A stretch of 64,000 nt of DNA from positions 186,001 to 250,000 of the forward strand of contig NZ_MWWW01000004.1 in assembly GCF_002259745.1 (NCBI RefSeq). The letters are read 5' to 3'. A model generated the notes under the pieces. That model was not told the DNA's origin. It searched no databases and saw only the letters and a list, made by a program, of their open reading frames with translations. Source of the DNA: Bifidobacterium myosotis. Its GTDB lineage: Bacteria > Actinomycetota > Actinomycetes > Actinomycetales > Bifidobacteriaceae. The first letter of the stretch is position 1. The number at the start of each line of letters is the position of its first letter. Positions 45,659 to 55,441 of this stretch are shown here, one piece after another. The translations under genes were made by a program, and so were the position numbers.

Positions 45659-45785
45659 TGTTTGTCAAAGTCACTGCGAAGATGCCGCATTCGGCGTGTC
45701 GCGTGGAATCCTCGCACACTCCGCGAAAACGGTCGCCTAGTATGGGCACGTATCCCCCATAGCTGCGTTGAGAGGAAGAGAGCAT

Positions 45786-48287
45786 ATGGCGGGGCTGTTT
45801 CGGACTGCCACACATCAGCGGAATCCTTTGGGAACGACCATACGCACCCAAGGGTCGGGCAAGTACACCTTCGGCCTGGCGCTGAGCGCGGGCCTTGCGG
45901 GTCTGTTATACGGGTACGACACGGTGTCCATTTCCGGCGCCATCGAATTCCTGCGGGCCAAATACGGACTGGACACCCTGATGGAAGGTTTCGTGATCTC
46001 CTCCATCATGCTCGGCGCCGTCATCGGCGCGGCGACCGCCGGCTTCCTGTCCGACAAGTTCGGCCGGCGGCGCATCCTCATCATCGGCGGCGCGTTCTTC
46101 TTCGTCGCGGCGATCTGGAGCGCGCTGACCGTCAGCCCCATCGATCTGATCGCGGCGCGTATGGTCGGCGGCTACGGCATCGGCCTGACCGCGGCGCTGG
46201 CCGTCACCTATATCACCGAATCGGCGCCGACCAACATCCGCGGACTGCTTTCCTTCTCCTATCAGATGCTCGCGGTATGCGGCATCTTTCTGACCAACGT
46301 CATCAACTACATCATCGCCTCCTATGGCACGAACGACTGGGATGTCGACACCGGATGGCGTTGGATGCTCGGGCTCGGCGCGATTCCGGCGGCCGCGTTC
46401 CTGCTGGCGATGATGGCCGCCCCGGAAAGCCCGCGCTTCCTCATCCAAGCGGGCAAGACCAATGAGGGATTCGCGGTGCTCGAGCACATTCTCGGCACCG
46501 AACGGGCACGTCTGCGCACCGACGACATCAGCGCGTCGGTCAAGCTCGAGAACGAGATGTCCCACGAATTCCATGATCTGTTCCGTCCCGGACTGCTCAA
46601 GGCGCTGGTCATCGGCATCTTCCTCGCCGTGGCCAACCAGTTCGTCGGCATGAACGCCATCTCCTATTACGGCCCGGTGATGTTCGCGGACATGGGATTC
46701 GGCGGCGACACCGAATTCCTCGCGGCCGCGAGCGTGGGCGGCGTGGAACTGGTCGCCACGGTCATCGGCATGTATCTCATCGACACGTTCGGGCGCAAGC
46801 GGCTTATGGAAGTGGGCGCCAGCCTGATGTGCCTGTTCGCACTGTGCATATCCGCCTCCTATCTGACAGGCAGGCCGCTGCTCACGCTCATCTTCGTGAT
46901 GGCGTTCACCGCATCGTTCGCGTTCTCGATGGGACCGATCCCGTGGATCGTCATTCCGGAGCTGTTCCCCACCTATCTGCGCGGCCGCGCCACCGGCCTG
47001 TGCGTGATGTGCCTGTTGTTCGCCAACTGGGTCATCGCCCAGTTCACGCCGATGATGCTCGATGGTCTGGGCGGCGGCGTCTCGTTCGCGATCTTCGGCG
47101 CTTTGGATCTGATGTGCCTGTTCGGCATCGTCCTGCTGGTGCCGGAAACGATGGGACGCACGCTCGAGGAGATCGAGCATCTGTGGCAACCGAAAACGAA
47201 GTTGGCTTCGGCGCGGTACGCCCTCAGCTCGGCCGACGCGAACATCCGTCACGCCGAGGCGACGCTGCGGCGCATCGAAAACGAACGTGTGCAGGCCATG
47301 GGCATCATGACCGCCGCACAGCATGCGCGCATCGCGGCACAGCAAAAGATCTTCGACATCGAGACTGCGGCGCGGCGGGCAGAGGCACAGGCGCAGGCCG
47401 AAGCCGAGGGGGCACAGGCGCAGGCCGAGGGGGCACAAGCCGAGTCCCAAGCGAAGGCTCAGGCCAAGGAGGCGCGGCTCGAAGCCATGCGGGGCCAGCG
47501 GACCAAGGCCGTCCGCGCGCGGTCAGCCGAACCTCAGACCGAACTCCAGACCGTGCGGCAGGGCGTGCGGCAAATGGCACGACAGGCCATCGCCGGCGTA
47601 CGTACAACGGATGCCGGCGCCACGGACGCCCTGACTGCGGCGGAACACTCACCCACCGGCGCCCGATCCGCGCAGTCCACGCAGTCCACGCAATACCCGT
47701 CCGACGACGCCACATTATCCGCACACGAGCGTTCCACAGCGGGCACGACACAGTCCTCGATACCCGGAAACTCCATGAATTCCGCGGATTCCCCTGATTC
47801 CGCAATTGCCGCGGAATCGGCCGCGCACACTGCGGCAATCGAGGAGGCTGCGGCGCGCGCGGCGGTCGATGCTCTTGCCGATACACTGCCCGATGACCTG
47901 TCCATGTTCCTCAAGCGGTCGAGCACGCGTCTTCCCGCGAGCGAGACCTACAGCATTGCCGGCACCGACAGCACCGGCGACGTCGACAATTCCAGTGGTG
48001 TCTCCGAACTTGGCGTCTCTAACCGCGAAGCCAGCCACAATGCCAGTCACAGTGACGGTTTCGATGCCATGCTTGACGCCACCATCACCCGATCTGCCGA
48101 TGCCACACGACGGACCTCGATATCGTCGGTCGAACGTTCCCAGGATATCGATTCAACGCGCGGCGTACTGCTGCCCACCGGCAACAGGGACTATGACGGA
48201 CAGTCCTATTCCGAGACGGAAGACGACCGCGAAGCCCGCGCCATCGATGCGGCCCTTGACTCGCTGGACGCACTCATCAAGGCATAG
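45786..48287 (+). CDS. Sugar porter (MFS) with very long cytoplasmic C-terminal tail
   Basis: 833 residues from the ATG at 45786 (AGAGGAAGAG upstream). Residues 1-465 are a normal 12-helix sugar porter: GLLYGYDTVSISGAIEF, the loop-2 motif DKFGRRRIL, FGRKRLMEVG and VPETMGRTLEEIEHLW. They are followed by 366 further residues. The tail starts as a charged coiled coil with near-perfect AQAEAEGAQAQAEGAQAESQ repeats and becomes Ser/Thr/Ala/Asp-rich disorder, ending REARAIDAALDSLDALIKA. The paralogue at 53133-54725 has only a 60-residue coil. It is divergent from the galactoside operon and shares its operator region, so it may be co-regulated. Confidence 0.85.
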   Translation: MAGLFRTATHQRNPLGTTIRTQGSGKYTFGLALSAGLAGLLYGYDTVSISGAIEFLRAKYGLDTLMEGFVISSIMLGAVIGAATAGFLSDKFGRRRILIIGGAFFFVAAIWSALTVSPIDLIAARMVGGYGIGLTAALAVTYITESAPTNIRGLLSFSYQMLAVCGIFLTNVINYIIASYGTNDWDVDTGWRWMLGLGAIPAAAFLLAMMAAPESPRFLIQAGKTNEGFAVLEHILGTERARLRTDDISASVKLENEMSHEFHDLFRPGLLKALVIGIFLAVANQFVGMNAISYYGPVMFADMGFGGDTEFLAAASVGGVELVATVIGMYLIDTFGRKRLMEVGASLMCLFALCISASYLTGRPLLTLIFVMAFTASFAFSMGPIPWIVIPELFPTYLRGRATGLCVMCLLFANWVIAQFTPMMLDGLGGGVSFAIFGALDLMCLFGIVLLVPETMGRTLEEIEHLWQPKTKLASARYALSSADANIRHAEATLRRIENERVQAMGIMTAAQHARIAAQQKIFDIETAARRAEAQAQAEAEGAQAQAEGAQAESQAKAQAKEARLEAMRGQRTKAVRARSAEPQTELQTVRQGVRQMARQAIAGVRTTDAGATDALTAAEHSPTGARSAQSTQSTQYPSDDATLSAHERSTAGTTQSSIPGNSMNSADSPDSAIAAESAAHTAAIEEAAARAAVDALADTLPDDLSMFLKRSSTRLPASETYSIAGTDSTGDVDNSSGVSELGVSNREASHNASHSDGFDAMLDATITRSADATRRTSISSVERSQDIDSTRGVLLPTGNRDYDGQSYSETEDDREARAIDAALDSLDALIKA

Positions 48288-48318
48288 GCTCATTAAAGCT
48301 TAGATAGTGACTATTAAA

Positions 48319-48358
48319 GAAGTCCCGATACCCACACGGTATCGGGACTTCCGTCTTT
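48319..48358. terminator. Intrinsic terminator between convergent MFS and ABC exporter genes
   Basis: 14-bp perfect stem GAAGTCCCGATACC / GGTATCGGGACTTC with loop CACAC, then CGTCTTTTC on the plus strand. It ends the MFS gene and possibly also the opposing exporter gene. Confidence 0.85.
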
Positions 48359-48450
48359 TCCGCATCCCAGACACAGGCATCCGATACCGGAACACTGCAT
48401 CGGGGAGCCCGAACGGTTAGTGAACCGCCTGCGTAGAAGGCCTTAAGAGG

Positions 48451-51400
48451 TCACATCTGCAGCACGCGGTCGGCGATACGCATGGCGGACTCGCGGTGGG
48501 AGACGAGGACCACGGCCGCGCCGGAACCGTCACCGAACTCACCGGAACCCTCACCTGTCCTACTGGAACCATCACCAACCGCGCCGGAACCATCACTTGC
48601 TCCATCGGAACCAGAACCGGAACCGGCACCTGCCCCGCCGTCAGCCAGCGCATGAATCGACCGCAGGATGATGGCCTCGTTGAGCGCGTCAAGCCGACTC
48701 GTCGGCTCATCGAAAAGCACGAGCTCGGCGTGACGCAGGAACACGCGAGCCAGTCCGATGCGCTGTCGTTCACCCTCGGACAGCCGGTCGCCGAGCTCGC
48801 CCACCTGGGTGTCGAGACCATCCGGCAGGGAATCGATGAGGTCAAGCACCGAGGCCTTGGCAAGGGCCTCGCGCAACACACCGTCATCCACACCCCGCTC
48901 AATCTGCGGTTCCGGCAACGCGATGAGCAGGTTGTCGCGGATCGTACCGTCGAACAGATGCGTCTCCTGACTCATCATCGCCTGCATATGGCGGCGATGG
49001 TGGGCGTCAACTTCGGGCAGCGGCATGCCGGAGAGCAATACCCGGCCGCGCTGCGGGTCCCAGTAGCGCATAAGCAGTTTGAGCGTCGTGGACTTGCCTC
49101 GGCCGGACGGCCCCTGAATGCCGAGCACGCCGTGACGCGGGATGTCCAGCGCGAAGTTGTCAAGGATGGCGGTGCCGGAGGCAGCGGTCCCCGCCGCCGC
49201 AGCATCATGCGGCGAGACAGACGAAGCAGCATCCGGCCGCGGATACGCGAAGGTGACATGGTCCAGCGTCATGCCCGCGTATTGAGGGGTGGCGATGCCG
49301 GTTTCGACCACGGCCGGAGCCTCGTCCATGATGCCGAACAGGCGGCGCGCGGCCGCGAACGTCTGCGTGAGGTTCGCCGGCAACGCGCTCAGGGCCAGCA
49401 TCGGGCCGAAGGAGCTGACGAACAGCACGAATGCGGCGGTCAACGCGGGGATACGGTGCGGGTCGGCGGAGGCCAGCGCAATCACCACGGCGACGGCGAT
49501 GGCGGTGAGCAGGAACACCAGCAGTCCGCCGATGCCGGCGAACCGACCGTTCACGCGGCTCAGCTTGGCGTGGTCACGCCACAGAGCGCGCGTGCGCTCC
49601 TCGATGGCCTGCGCGCGCTCCTCGCCGCGACCAAATCGGATGATTTCGTCCAGACCACGCATGTCGTCGAGCATCACGTTGTCCAGCTGGCCGGCCGCAC
49701 CGCGGATGACCGGGCCCAGATTGTGCACACCGGTGGCGAAGAACCGCGGTATGACCACGCCGATGATCAGATGGGACGCGATGAGCATCAGAGCCATCCA
49801 CGGATTGAGCGTGGCGATGACGATGGCGTACACCACGGTGGTGGTCACGGCGATGACGACCGGGCTGATGGTGTGCGCGAAGAAGATCTCCAACAGTTCC
49901 ACGTCGGTGGTGAGCATGGCGATGAGGTCGCCCTTGCCCTTGCCGGCGAGCTTGGCCGGAGCGAGTCGCCGCAATGCCGCAAACGCCTTGGAACGGAAGA
50001 GCGCGAGCAGGTGGAAGGCCACGTTGTGGTTGAGGTACTGCTCCACGTATCGGGTGACGCCGCGCAGCAGCGCGCAGACGATCATGCCGCCCACGGCCGG
50101 GCCCACGCCCATGCCCCACACCGGGTTGCCGGCGAGCGCGAATCCCGCGATGATGCCGAACACCGGCAGGAACGTGGCCGCAAGATGGCCGATGGAGCCG
50201 GAGACGGAGGCCGCCGCCATCAGTCTGGCCAGCGGCGTGGCCTCCTTGAGGAGCCTGCCGACCACCTGAGTGGTGGTCAGCGCAGGCGGATTCGCCGCCG
50301 AAGTGGGTTCAGGCCGCTCGGCAGCTGGGGCCGCGTCCGCGTCATGTGACGGGGCTTGAGCCGGCTGGGAGGCGACGGGCGACTGCGAGCCTGCGCCTAC
50401 GGCCGCGTGCGCATGGCCAGAGCCTGCGCCTACGGCCACGGCCGCATGGCCGGATTCCGCAGCGACGACCGAGTCGGAGGACGGCCGGAGGACATGACCG
50501 GAACCGTCATCCACGCCGAGGCGATCCTGCGAATCCGCAACATGGCTTCCGATCGCATTGGTGTCGGCGAAGTCGAGGCCGGGGATGCGTCGGCCGCCGG
50601 CGAACCGTTCGATGTCGGCCTGCGTGTCGTACAGCTTGGCGTATGCGCCGCCGGCGGCCATGAGCTCGTCATGCGTGCCGGTCTCAACCGAACGCCCGTG
50701 CTCGAGCACCACTACCTGATCGGCATGCTCCGCATTGGCCATGCGATGGGTGATCATGATGACGGTCTTGCCGCGCTGTTGCGCCAGTTCGCGGATGGTA
50801 TCGAGAATCATCGCCTCGGATTCGACGTCCACGCTGCTGGTGGCTTCATCGAACACGAACACCGGGGAATCGTGCAGCAGCGCGCGGGCGATGGCGATGC
50901 GCTGTCGTTGCCCACCGGACAGATTGGCGGCATCCGGTTCGATAGTCATATCGAGGCCGGCCGGCTGCCGGCGCACGAAGTCGGCGATGCGGGCCTGTTC
51001 GAGCGCGGCCCACAGTCGGTCATCAAGCGCGGACGTCGTGGCATCACCGGCAGGCAGTGCCATAAGCAGGTTCTCGCGCAACGTGCCGGCGAACAGGTGG
51101 CTGCGAGCGCCAATCAACGTGACGGATTGCGCCAGCGTCTCCCCCGACAGCTCGGACACCTCCACGCCGCCCAATGCGAGCGAGCCATGGTAGCCGATGA
51201 GTGAGCCGGCGAGCAGCGCGGCGGCCGTGGACTTGCCGGAGCCGGAGACGCCGACGATGGCGGTGAACCGGCCGGGACGCGCGGTGAACGTGATGTCGGC
51301 AAGGGCCGGGGATGCGGCGGATGCAACGGACGCGGCTGACTCGGGCTTGCCGGAGTCATTGTTCTTGGCGCTTGCCGCCGCATTGGCATCACGCTTGGCC

Positions 51401-52674
51401 TTGGTTCCAGCGCCAGAACCATATGAGAACCCGACATGATCGAACGCGACGGTCAGGCCGTCTCCATCACCATCGCCATCATCGGCGTCGGCCGGCAACG
51501 TGGCGGTGCCATGCTCGGGTTCGGGGGTGTCGAGCAGCGCGAAGATGCGCTTCGTGGAGGTCATGCCGTTCATCGCCACGTGGAAGAACGAACCAAGCTG
51601 GCGCATCGGGATGAAGAACTCGGCGGACAGCAGGATGATGAACAGCAAGCCGGTGAGAGTCAGCGGGAAGCCGGCACCAAACGGCATCAGGTAGTGCAGC
51701 CCATAGGCCACGTACGCGAGCGGGCCGTTCAGGTCGGCGGCCCACATCATCGGCGACCAGACCGTGCCGGGCTGGTAGGCGCCGTTGGTGTGGGCGTACT
51801 GCCACAGGGCCACGCCGATGCCTGCCGCCGCGCCGCCGTACGCCACGACGTCCATGGCCGTGAGGGAGCGCAGCTGGATCTGCAGCACGCGCATGGTCAT
51901 CACGCGGAAGCCTTCGGCCTTCCGGTCCATGTCGGCGGCCGCGTGGTCGTCGGCGTCGAAGTTCTTCAGGGTTTCCAGGCCCTGCAGATTGTCAAGGAAG
52001 GCGGCACCCATGTCGGTGTAGCGGCCCCAGTATTTCTTGAAGGCGCGTGCGGCGGTCATCGAAACCATGCCGGTGACGATGATGATGAGCGGCGCACACA
52101 GCAGCATGGTCAGCGCGGAGGGCATGTTGATGGGCGCGATGACGATGAATAGCGTAATCGGCGCGAGAATCGCGTAGAAGAACTGCGGCAGGAACAGTTC
52201 GAAGAAGCTCTGAATCTGTTCGACGCCCTCGCCGGCGGACTGGATCACGTCGGCGGTGGTCACGCGGGACTTGTAGGACGGCCCGAGCGCGATCATCTTG
52301 CGGTACAGCTTGGAACGCAAAGCGAGTTTGACCCGCTCGGCGGCCTCGGTGCCGAGCCGCGCCGACCAAGTGGTGGCGGCGTAGCGGACGAGTGCGCAGA
52401 CGATGAGCATCGCCACGTAGATCATGAGGTCGCCGGCCATCGGCGCAACGGCGACGCCGGGCACATCGAACAGATTCGTCGGGCAGTCGGCCGGCGACGC
52501 GGCGTCACAGGCGAACATGTGCGGGTCGGCGGCGGTGAGCAGCCCCTGCAGCAGCATGACCACGCCCACCATGAAGCCGATATTGGCGAGCAGGCTGACC
52601 CACATCAGCGCCACTTTGCCGGCCACCAACCGGCCGATTCCCGGCGCGATCTGGAATAGTCGTTTGTCGAACAT
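48451..52674 (-). CDS. Fused CydDC-like ABC exporter (two membrane and two ATPase domains)
   Basis: 1407 residues from the ATG at 52674 (GAGGGG 4 nt upstream). The order is six helices, NBD1 (Walker A GVSGSGKST near 477, LSGGQRQRIAIARALL near 583), an Ala/Gly/Ser/His-rich linker of about 110 residues, six helices, and NBD2 (GPSGRGKST near 1187, LSEGERQRIGLARVFL near 1297). The pair resembles CydD-CydC, exporters of cysteine/glutathione thiols needed for cytochrome bd, normally two genes. NBD2 has a Gly/Ser insertion (GAGAGSGSGSDGASDGSGAV and more) between LFDEPTSRLD and the H-switch VSHRES. No cytochrome genes are in the window, so the substrate is open. Confidence 0.82.
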   Translation of the reverse strand: MFDKRLFQIAPGIGRLVAGKVALMWVSLLANIGFMVGVVMLLQGLLTAADPHMFACDAASPADCPTNLFDVPGVAVAPMAGDLMIYVAMLIVCALVRYAATTWSARLGTEAAERVKLALRSKLYRKMIALGPSYKSRVTTADVIQSAGEGVEQIQSFFELFLPQFFYAILAPITLFIVIAPINMPSALTMLLCAPLIIIVTGMVSMTAARAFKKYWGRYTDMGAAFLDNLQGLETLKNFDADDHAAADMDRKAEGFRVMTMRVLQIQLRSLTAMDVVAYGGAAAGIGVALWQYAHTNGAYQPGTVWSPMMWAADLNGPLAYVAYGLHYLMPFGAGFPLTLTGLLFIILLSAEFFIPMRQLGSFFHVAMNGMTSTKRIFALLDTPEPEHGTATLPADADDGDGDGDGLTVAFDHVGFSYGSGAGTKAKRDANAAASAKNNDSGKPESAASVASAASPALADITFTARPGRFTAIVGVSGSGKSTAAALLAGSLIGYHGSLALGGVEVSELSGETLAQSVTLIGARSHLFAGTLRENLLMALPAGDATTSALDDRLWAALEQARIADFVRRQPAGLDMTIEPDAANLSGGQRQRIAIARALLHDSPVFVFDEATSSVDVESEAMILDTIRELAQQRGKTVIMITHRMANAEHADQVVVLEHGRSVETGTHDELMAAGGAYAKLYDTQADIERFAGGRRIPGLDFADTNAIGSHVADSQDRLGVDDGSGHVLRPSSDSVVAAESGHAAVAVGAGSGHAHAAVGAGSQSPVASQPAQAPSHDADAAPAAERPEPTSAANPPALTTTQVVGRLLKEATPLARLMAAASVSGSIGHLAATFLPVFGIIAGFALAGNPVWGMGVGPAVGGMIVCALLRGVTRYVEQYLNHNVAFHLLALFRSKAFAALRRLAPAKLAGKGKGDLIAMLTTDVELLEIFFAHTISPVVIAVTTTVVYAIVIATLNPWMALMLIASHLIIGVVIPRFFATGVHNLGPVIRGAAGQLDNVMLDDMRGLDEIIRFGRGEERAQAIEERTRALWRDHAKLSRVNGRFAGIGGLLVFLLTAIAVAVVIALASADPHRIPALTAAFVLFVSSFGPMLALSALPANLTQTFAAARRLFGIMDEAPAVVETGIATPQYAGMTLDHVTFAYPRPDAASSVSPHDAAAAGTAASGTAILDNFALDIPRHGVLGIQGPSGRGKSTTLKLLMRYWDPQRGRVLLSGMPLPEVDAHHRRHMQAMMSQETHLFDGTIRDNLLIALPEPQIERGVDDGVLREALAKASVLDLIDSLPDGLDTQVGELGDRLSEGERQRIGLARVFLRHAELVLFDEPTSRLDALNEAIILRSIHALADGGAGAGSGSGSDGASDGSGAVGDGSSRTGEGSGEFGDGSGAAVVLVSHRESAMRIADRVLQM

Positions 52675-53132
52675 TGTTCCCCTCATCATGTCTGTGCCGG
52701 CGCACCTCGCGGCGCGCAATCCTATGCCACACTATGCGAAAGCCTCTCGGGCGCGCAAGGGCATTGCGCCAACAGCGCCATCGGATGCGTCCGATCGGCG
52801 TGACGAGCGACTAATCCCGTGACGTTCGCCGCGTTCGACTCATTCGCGCAACGCCGTCACCTTGATATGCCACAGATATGCCACAGATACGCCGCACAGA
52901 CTTGTCATACGAAAAACCGCCTGCGCAAGGCCACCATAAGCGATGGCTTCACACAGGCGGTGACCAGTGGTCCGTCTCACAATTGTCTGAGTGGTTACCG
53001 CCCCTCTGGCGAGGGGCTGGCAGAAGCTGACTGGGAAAGCGAGACAGCGGCCGAAGCTCTCAATTATTAGTAGCAGACCACTGGATGCCGAATGAACACT
53101 ATATGGGCGTCGCCTGAGCGCGGCGCACCGGC
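52675..53132. other. Spacer with short tandem and hairpin repeats
   Basis: 458 nt without a supportable gene. ATATGCCACAG is repeated in tandem at about 52865-52886. A hairpin-repeat-like CCGCCCCTCTGGCGAGGGGC is near 53010-53030, related to segments at 41731 and 17830. The promoter of the fused exporter gene should lie at 52675-52800. Confidence 0.35.
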
Positions 53133-54725
53133 TCAGCGCCGCTTCTGCGCGGCGACCAGCGCCTCGGCGGCGGCCTTCGTGGCGATCGCGCGTTCCTTGG
53201 CACGACGGGCGCGGGCCAGCTCGGCCTCAGCCGCCTTGATATCGGCCTCGGCCTGCTTGAGATCGGCAGTGGCGCGCACCACCTCAAGCTGCGCGTTGGA
53301 CTGCTTCTCGTCCTTCGGCTTCCACAGTTCGGCGATCTCCTCGAGCGTCTTGTCCTTGGTTTCCGGCACGAAGGTGATCACGCCGACGAAGCAGATCAGG
53401 TTGGTGCATGCGAACACCAGGAAGGTGCCCATGCCGCCGATGCCGTTGATGAGCATCGGGGTGAACTGGCCGATGGCCCAGTTGGTAGCCCACAGGAACA
53501 CCGTGCAGATGCCAGTGGCGCGTCCACGCAGGTAGGTCGGGAACAGCTCCGGAATCATAATCCACGGAATCGGGCCCATTGAGAACGCGAAGCAGGAGGT
53601 GAAGCACATCACGAAGATGAGCATGAGCAGCTGGTAGTTGTTCGCGTAGGAGAAGGAAATGCCGAGTGCGAACAGCACCATGAGTCCGGAACCCACGGCC
53701 ATGAGCTTCTTACGGCCGGCCGTATCGATGAGATACATGCCCACCACGGTGAACACGAGTTCGATGCCGCCCACGAGCGAAGAGGCCAGGAACTCGGTGT
53801 TGCCACCGAAGCCCATGTGGGAGAACATGACCGGGCCATAGTAGGAGATGGCATTCATGCCGATGGCCTGGTTGAAGATAGCCAGGAAGATGCCGATGAG
53901 CAACGCCTTGCGCAGGCCGGGCTTGAACAGATCGGAGAAGCTGGCGTTGGCCTCGCGCTCGGACTTGATCTGCAGCTGGATCTCCTCGACGTCGCGACGG
54001 GCCTTGTCCGAACCGTTGATGCGCTCGAGCACCTTGTAGCCCTCTTCGACGCGGCCGGCCTGCACGAGGAAGCGCGGCGACTCCGGGGAGAACCACAGCG
54101 CGACCACGAAGATGGCGGCCGGGATGGCGCCGATGCCCAGCATCCAGCGCCAACCGAAGTCCACGCCCCAGTCATGGCTGCCGGAAGAGGCGATGAAGTA
54201 GTTGATGACGTTGGTCAGGAAGATGCCGGAGATCGTCAGCAGCTGGTAGGCGGAGGTCAGGGCGCCGCGGATGTTGGTCGGGGCGGACTCGGTGATGTAC
54301 GTGACGGCGAGCGCCGCGGCCAGACCGATGCCGATGCCGCCGATCACACGGGCCAGAATCAGCGTGAACGGGCTGAACGTGAAGGCGCTCCACAACGCGG
54401 CCACGAAGAAGAACGCACCGCCGAACATGAGGATCTTGCGGCGGCCGTACTTGTCGGACAGGAAGCCGGAGAAGCCGGCGCCAATCACGCCGCCGATCAT
54501 GATGGAGCTGATGACCAGGCCCTGCAGCGCCGGGCTCAGCGCGTACTTGGTCTGGAGGAAGTCGATGGCGCCGGAGATGGACACCGTGTCGTAGCCGTAG
54601 AGCAGACCGGCCAGACCTGCGCTCAACGCCAGACCGACGATGTAGCGACCGGAACCGCGGCGCTGGTGGTCGTCCTCTTCTTCAACCGTTTGAACGGACT
54701 CACTTGCGGATGTCACTTGACTCAC
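53133..54725 (-). CDS. Sugar porter family MFS transporter
   Basis: 530 residues with a GTG start at 54725. Twelve helices and sugar porter motifs are clear: GLLYGYDTVSISGAIDF, DKYGRRKILMFGG, ITESAPTNIRGAL, AGRKKLMAVGSG, PELFPTYLRGRATG and VPETKDKTLEEIAELWKP. It probably imports a monosaccharide by proton symport; the sequence resembles xylose/arabinose/glucose porters. The C-terminal 60 residues are a charged coiled coil (LKQAEADIKAAEAELARARR). A LacI-type operator, TGTTAGCGATAACA, lies at 54937-54950, 212 nt upstream. It is paralogous to the protein encoded at 45786-48287. Confidence 0.9.
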   Translation of the reverse strand: MSQVTSASESVQTVEEEDDHQRRGSGRYIVGLALSAGLAGLLYGYDTVSISGAIDFLQTKYALSPALQGLVISSIMIGGVIGAGFSGFLSDKYGRRKILMFGGAFFFVAALWSAFTFSPFTLILARVIGGIGIGLAAALAVTYITESAPTNIRGALTSAYQLLTISGIFLTNVINYFIASSGSHDWGVDFGWRWMLGIGAIPAAIFVVALWFSPESPRFLVQAGRVEEGYKVLERINGSDKARRDVEEIQLQIKSEREANASFSDLFKPGLRKALLIGIFLAIFNQAIGMNAISYYGPVMFSHMGFGGNTEFLASSLVGGIELVFTVVGMYLIDTAGRKKLMAVGSGLMVLFALGISFSYANNYQLLMLIFVMCFTSCFAFSMGPIPWIMIPELFPTYLRGRATGICTVFLWATNWAIGQFTPMLINGIGGMGTFLVFACTNLICFVGVITFVPETKDKTLEEIAELWKPKDEKQSNAQLEVVRATADLKQAEADIKAAEAELARARRAKERAIATKAAAEALVAAQKRR

Positions 54726-54936
54726 GGCAGTAACCTCGTGTTTCTTTCTTCAGTATTACTTCTCTTGCTTCTCTCACGTTCCTGTGGCAGTCGTGACGCT
54801 TCACCATGCCGCCCGAGATCATCCGACACCGTCCACCACCACCGTCCGATGACATGGCGGGCGGCATAGCGGATGGCAGGACGGAGCCGTTCAACGACGG
54901 GAAAGCACGGATGCATGCACCATATGGGCGCCAAAT

Positions 54937-54950
54937 TGTTAGCGATAACA
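54937..54950. promoter_or_regulatory. LacI-type operator upstream of sugar porter gene
   Basis: TGTTAGCGATAACA, a palindrome with central CG and one mismatched pair. It resembles TGTTAGCGCTCACA upstream of araB (63905). It may serve the sugar porter gene on the minus strand. The rest of the gene-free stretch 54726-55441 shows no supportable gene. Confidence 0.6.
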
Positions 54951-55441
54951 TAATTGCCGAAGGATACTATATCGTCAACCAAGCCCGGCAAAGCCCCCAA
55001 CATGCGAGCACCCAAAAACTGTTGTCAAACTGTTATCCATGCCATCGGACGCCTCGCGCGGACGCCGTTCTTCCTCGCCCGCCGCGGAATCAACCTCAGC
55101 GTTGTCCCCGACACCATCCCCGGCGATATCCCATCATCGTTCCAGCACTACCACAACGACACCACCACGGCTGAATCCTCGACGTCATCCCAGGTCCACC
55201 CATTTCGACGCCAGTCCCGCACCTCGTAGGCAATCGACAAAGCCTTGTAGGCAATCGACAAAACCCATGCGCCAACTTCTCCACTCCCCACAACGCGAGC
55301 CACGCTACGGCAGCGTAACCTCGGTGACAGCATGGCCGGAAACGTCAATCCCGCGACAGCACCGACGCGCCGGCCATCAGACAGGACATCAAGACGTCAG
55401 TCAGCCGCACGCCACTTACGTCACGAAGGAACATGCCGCAT

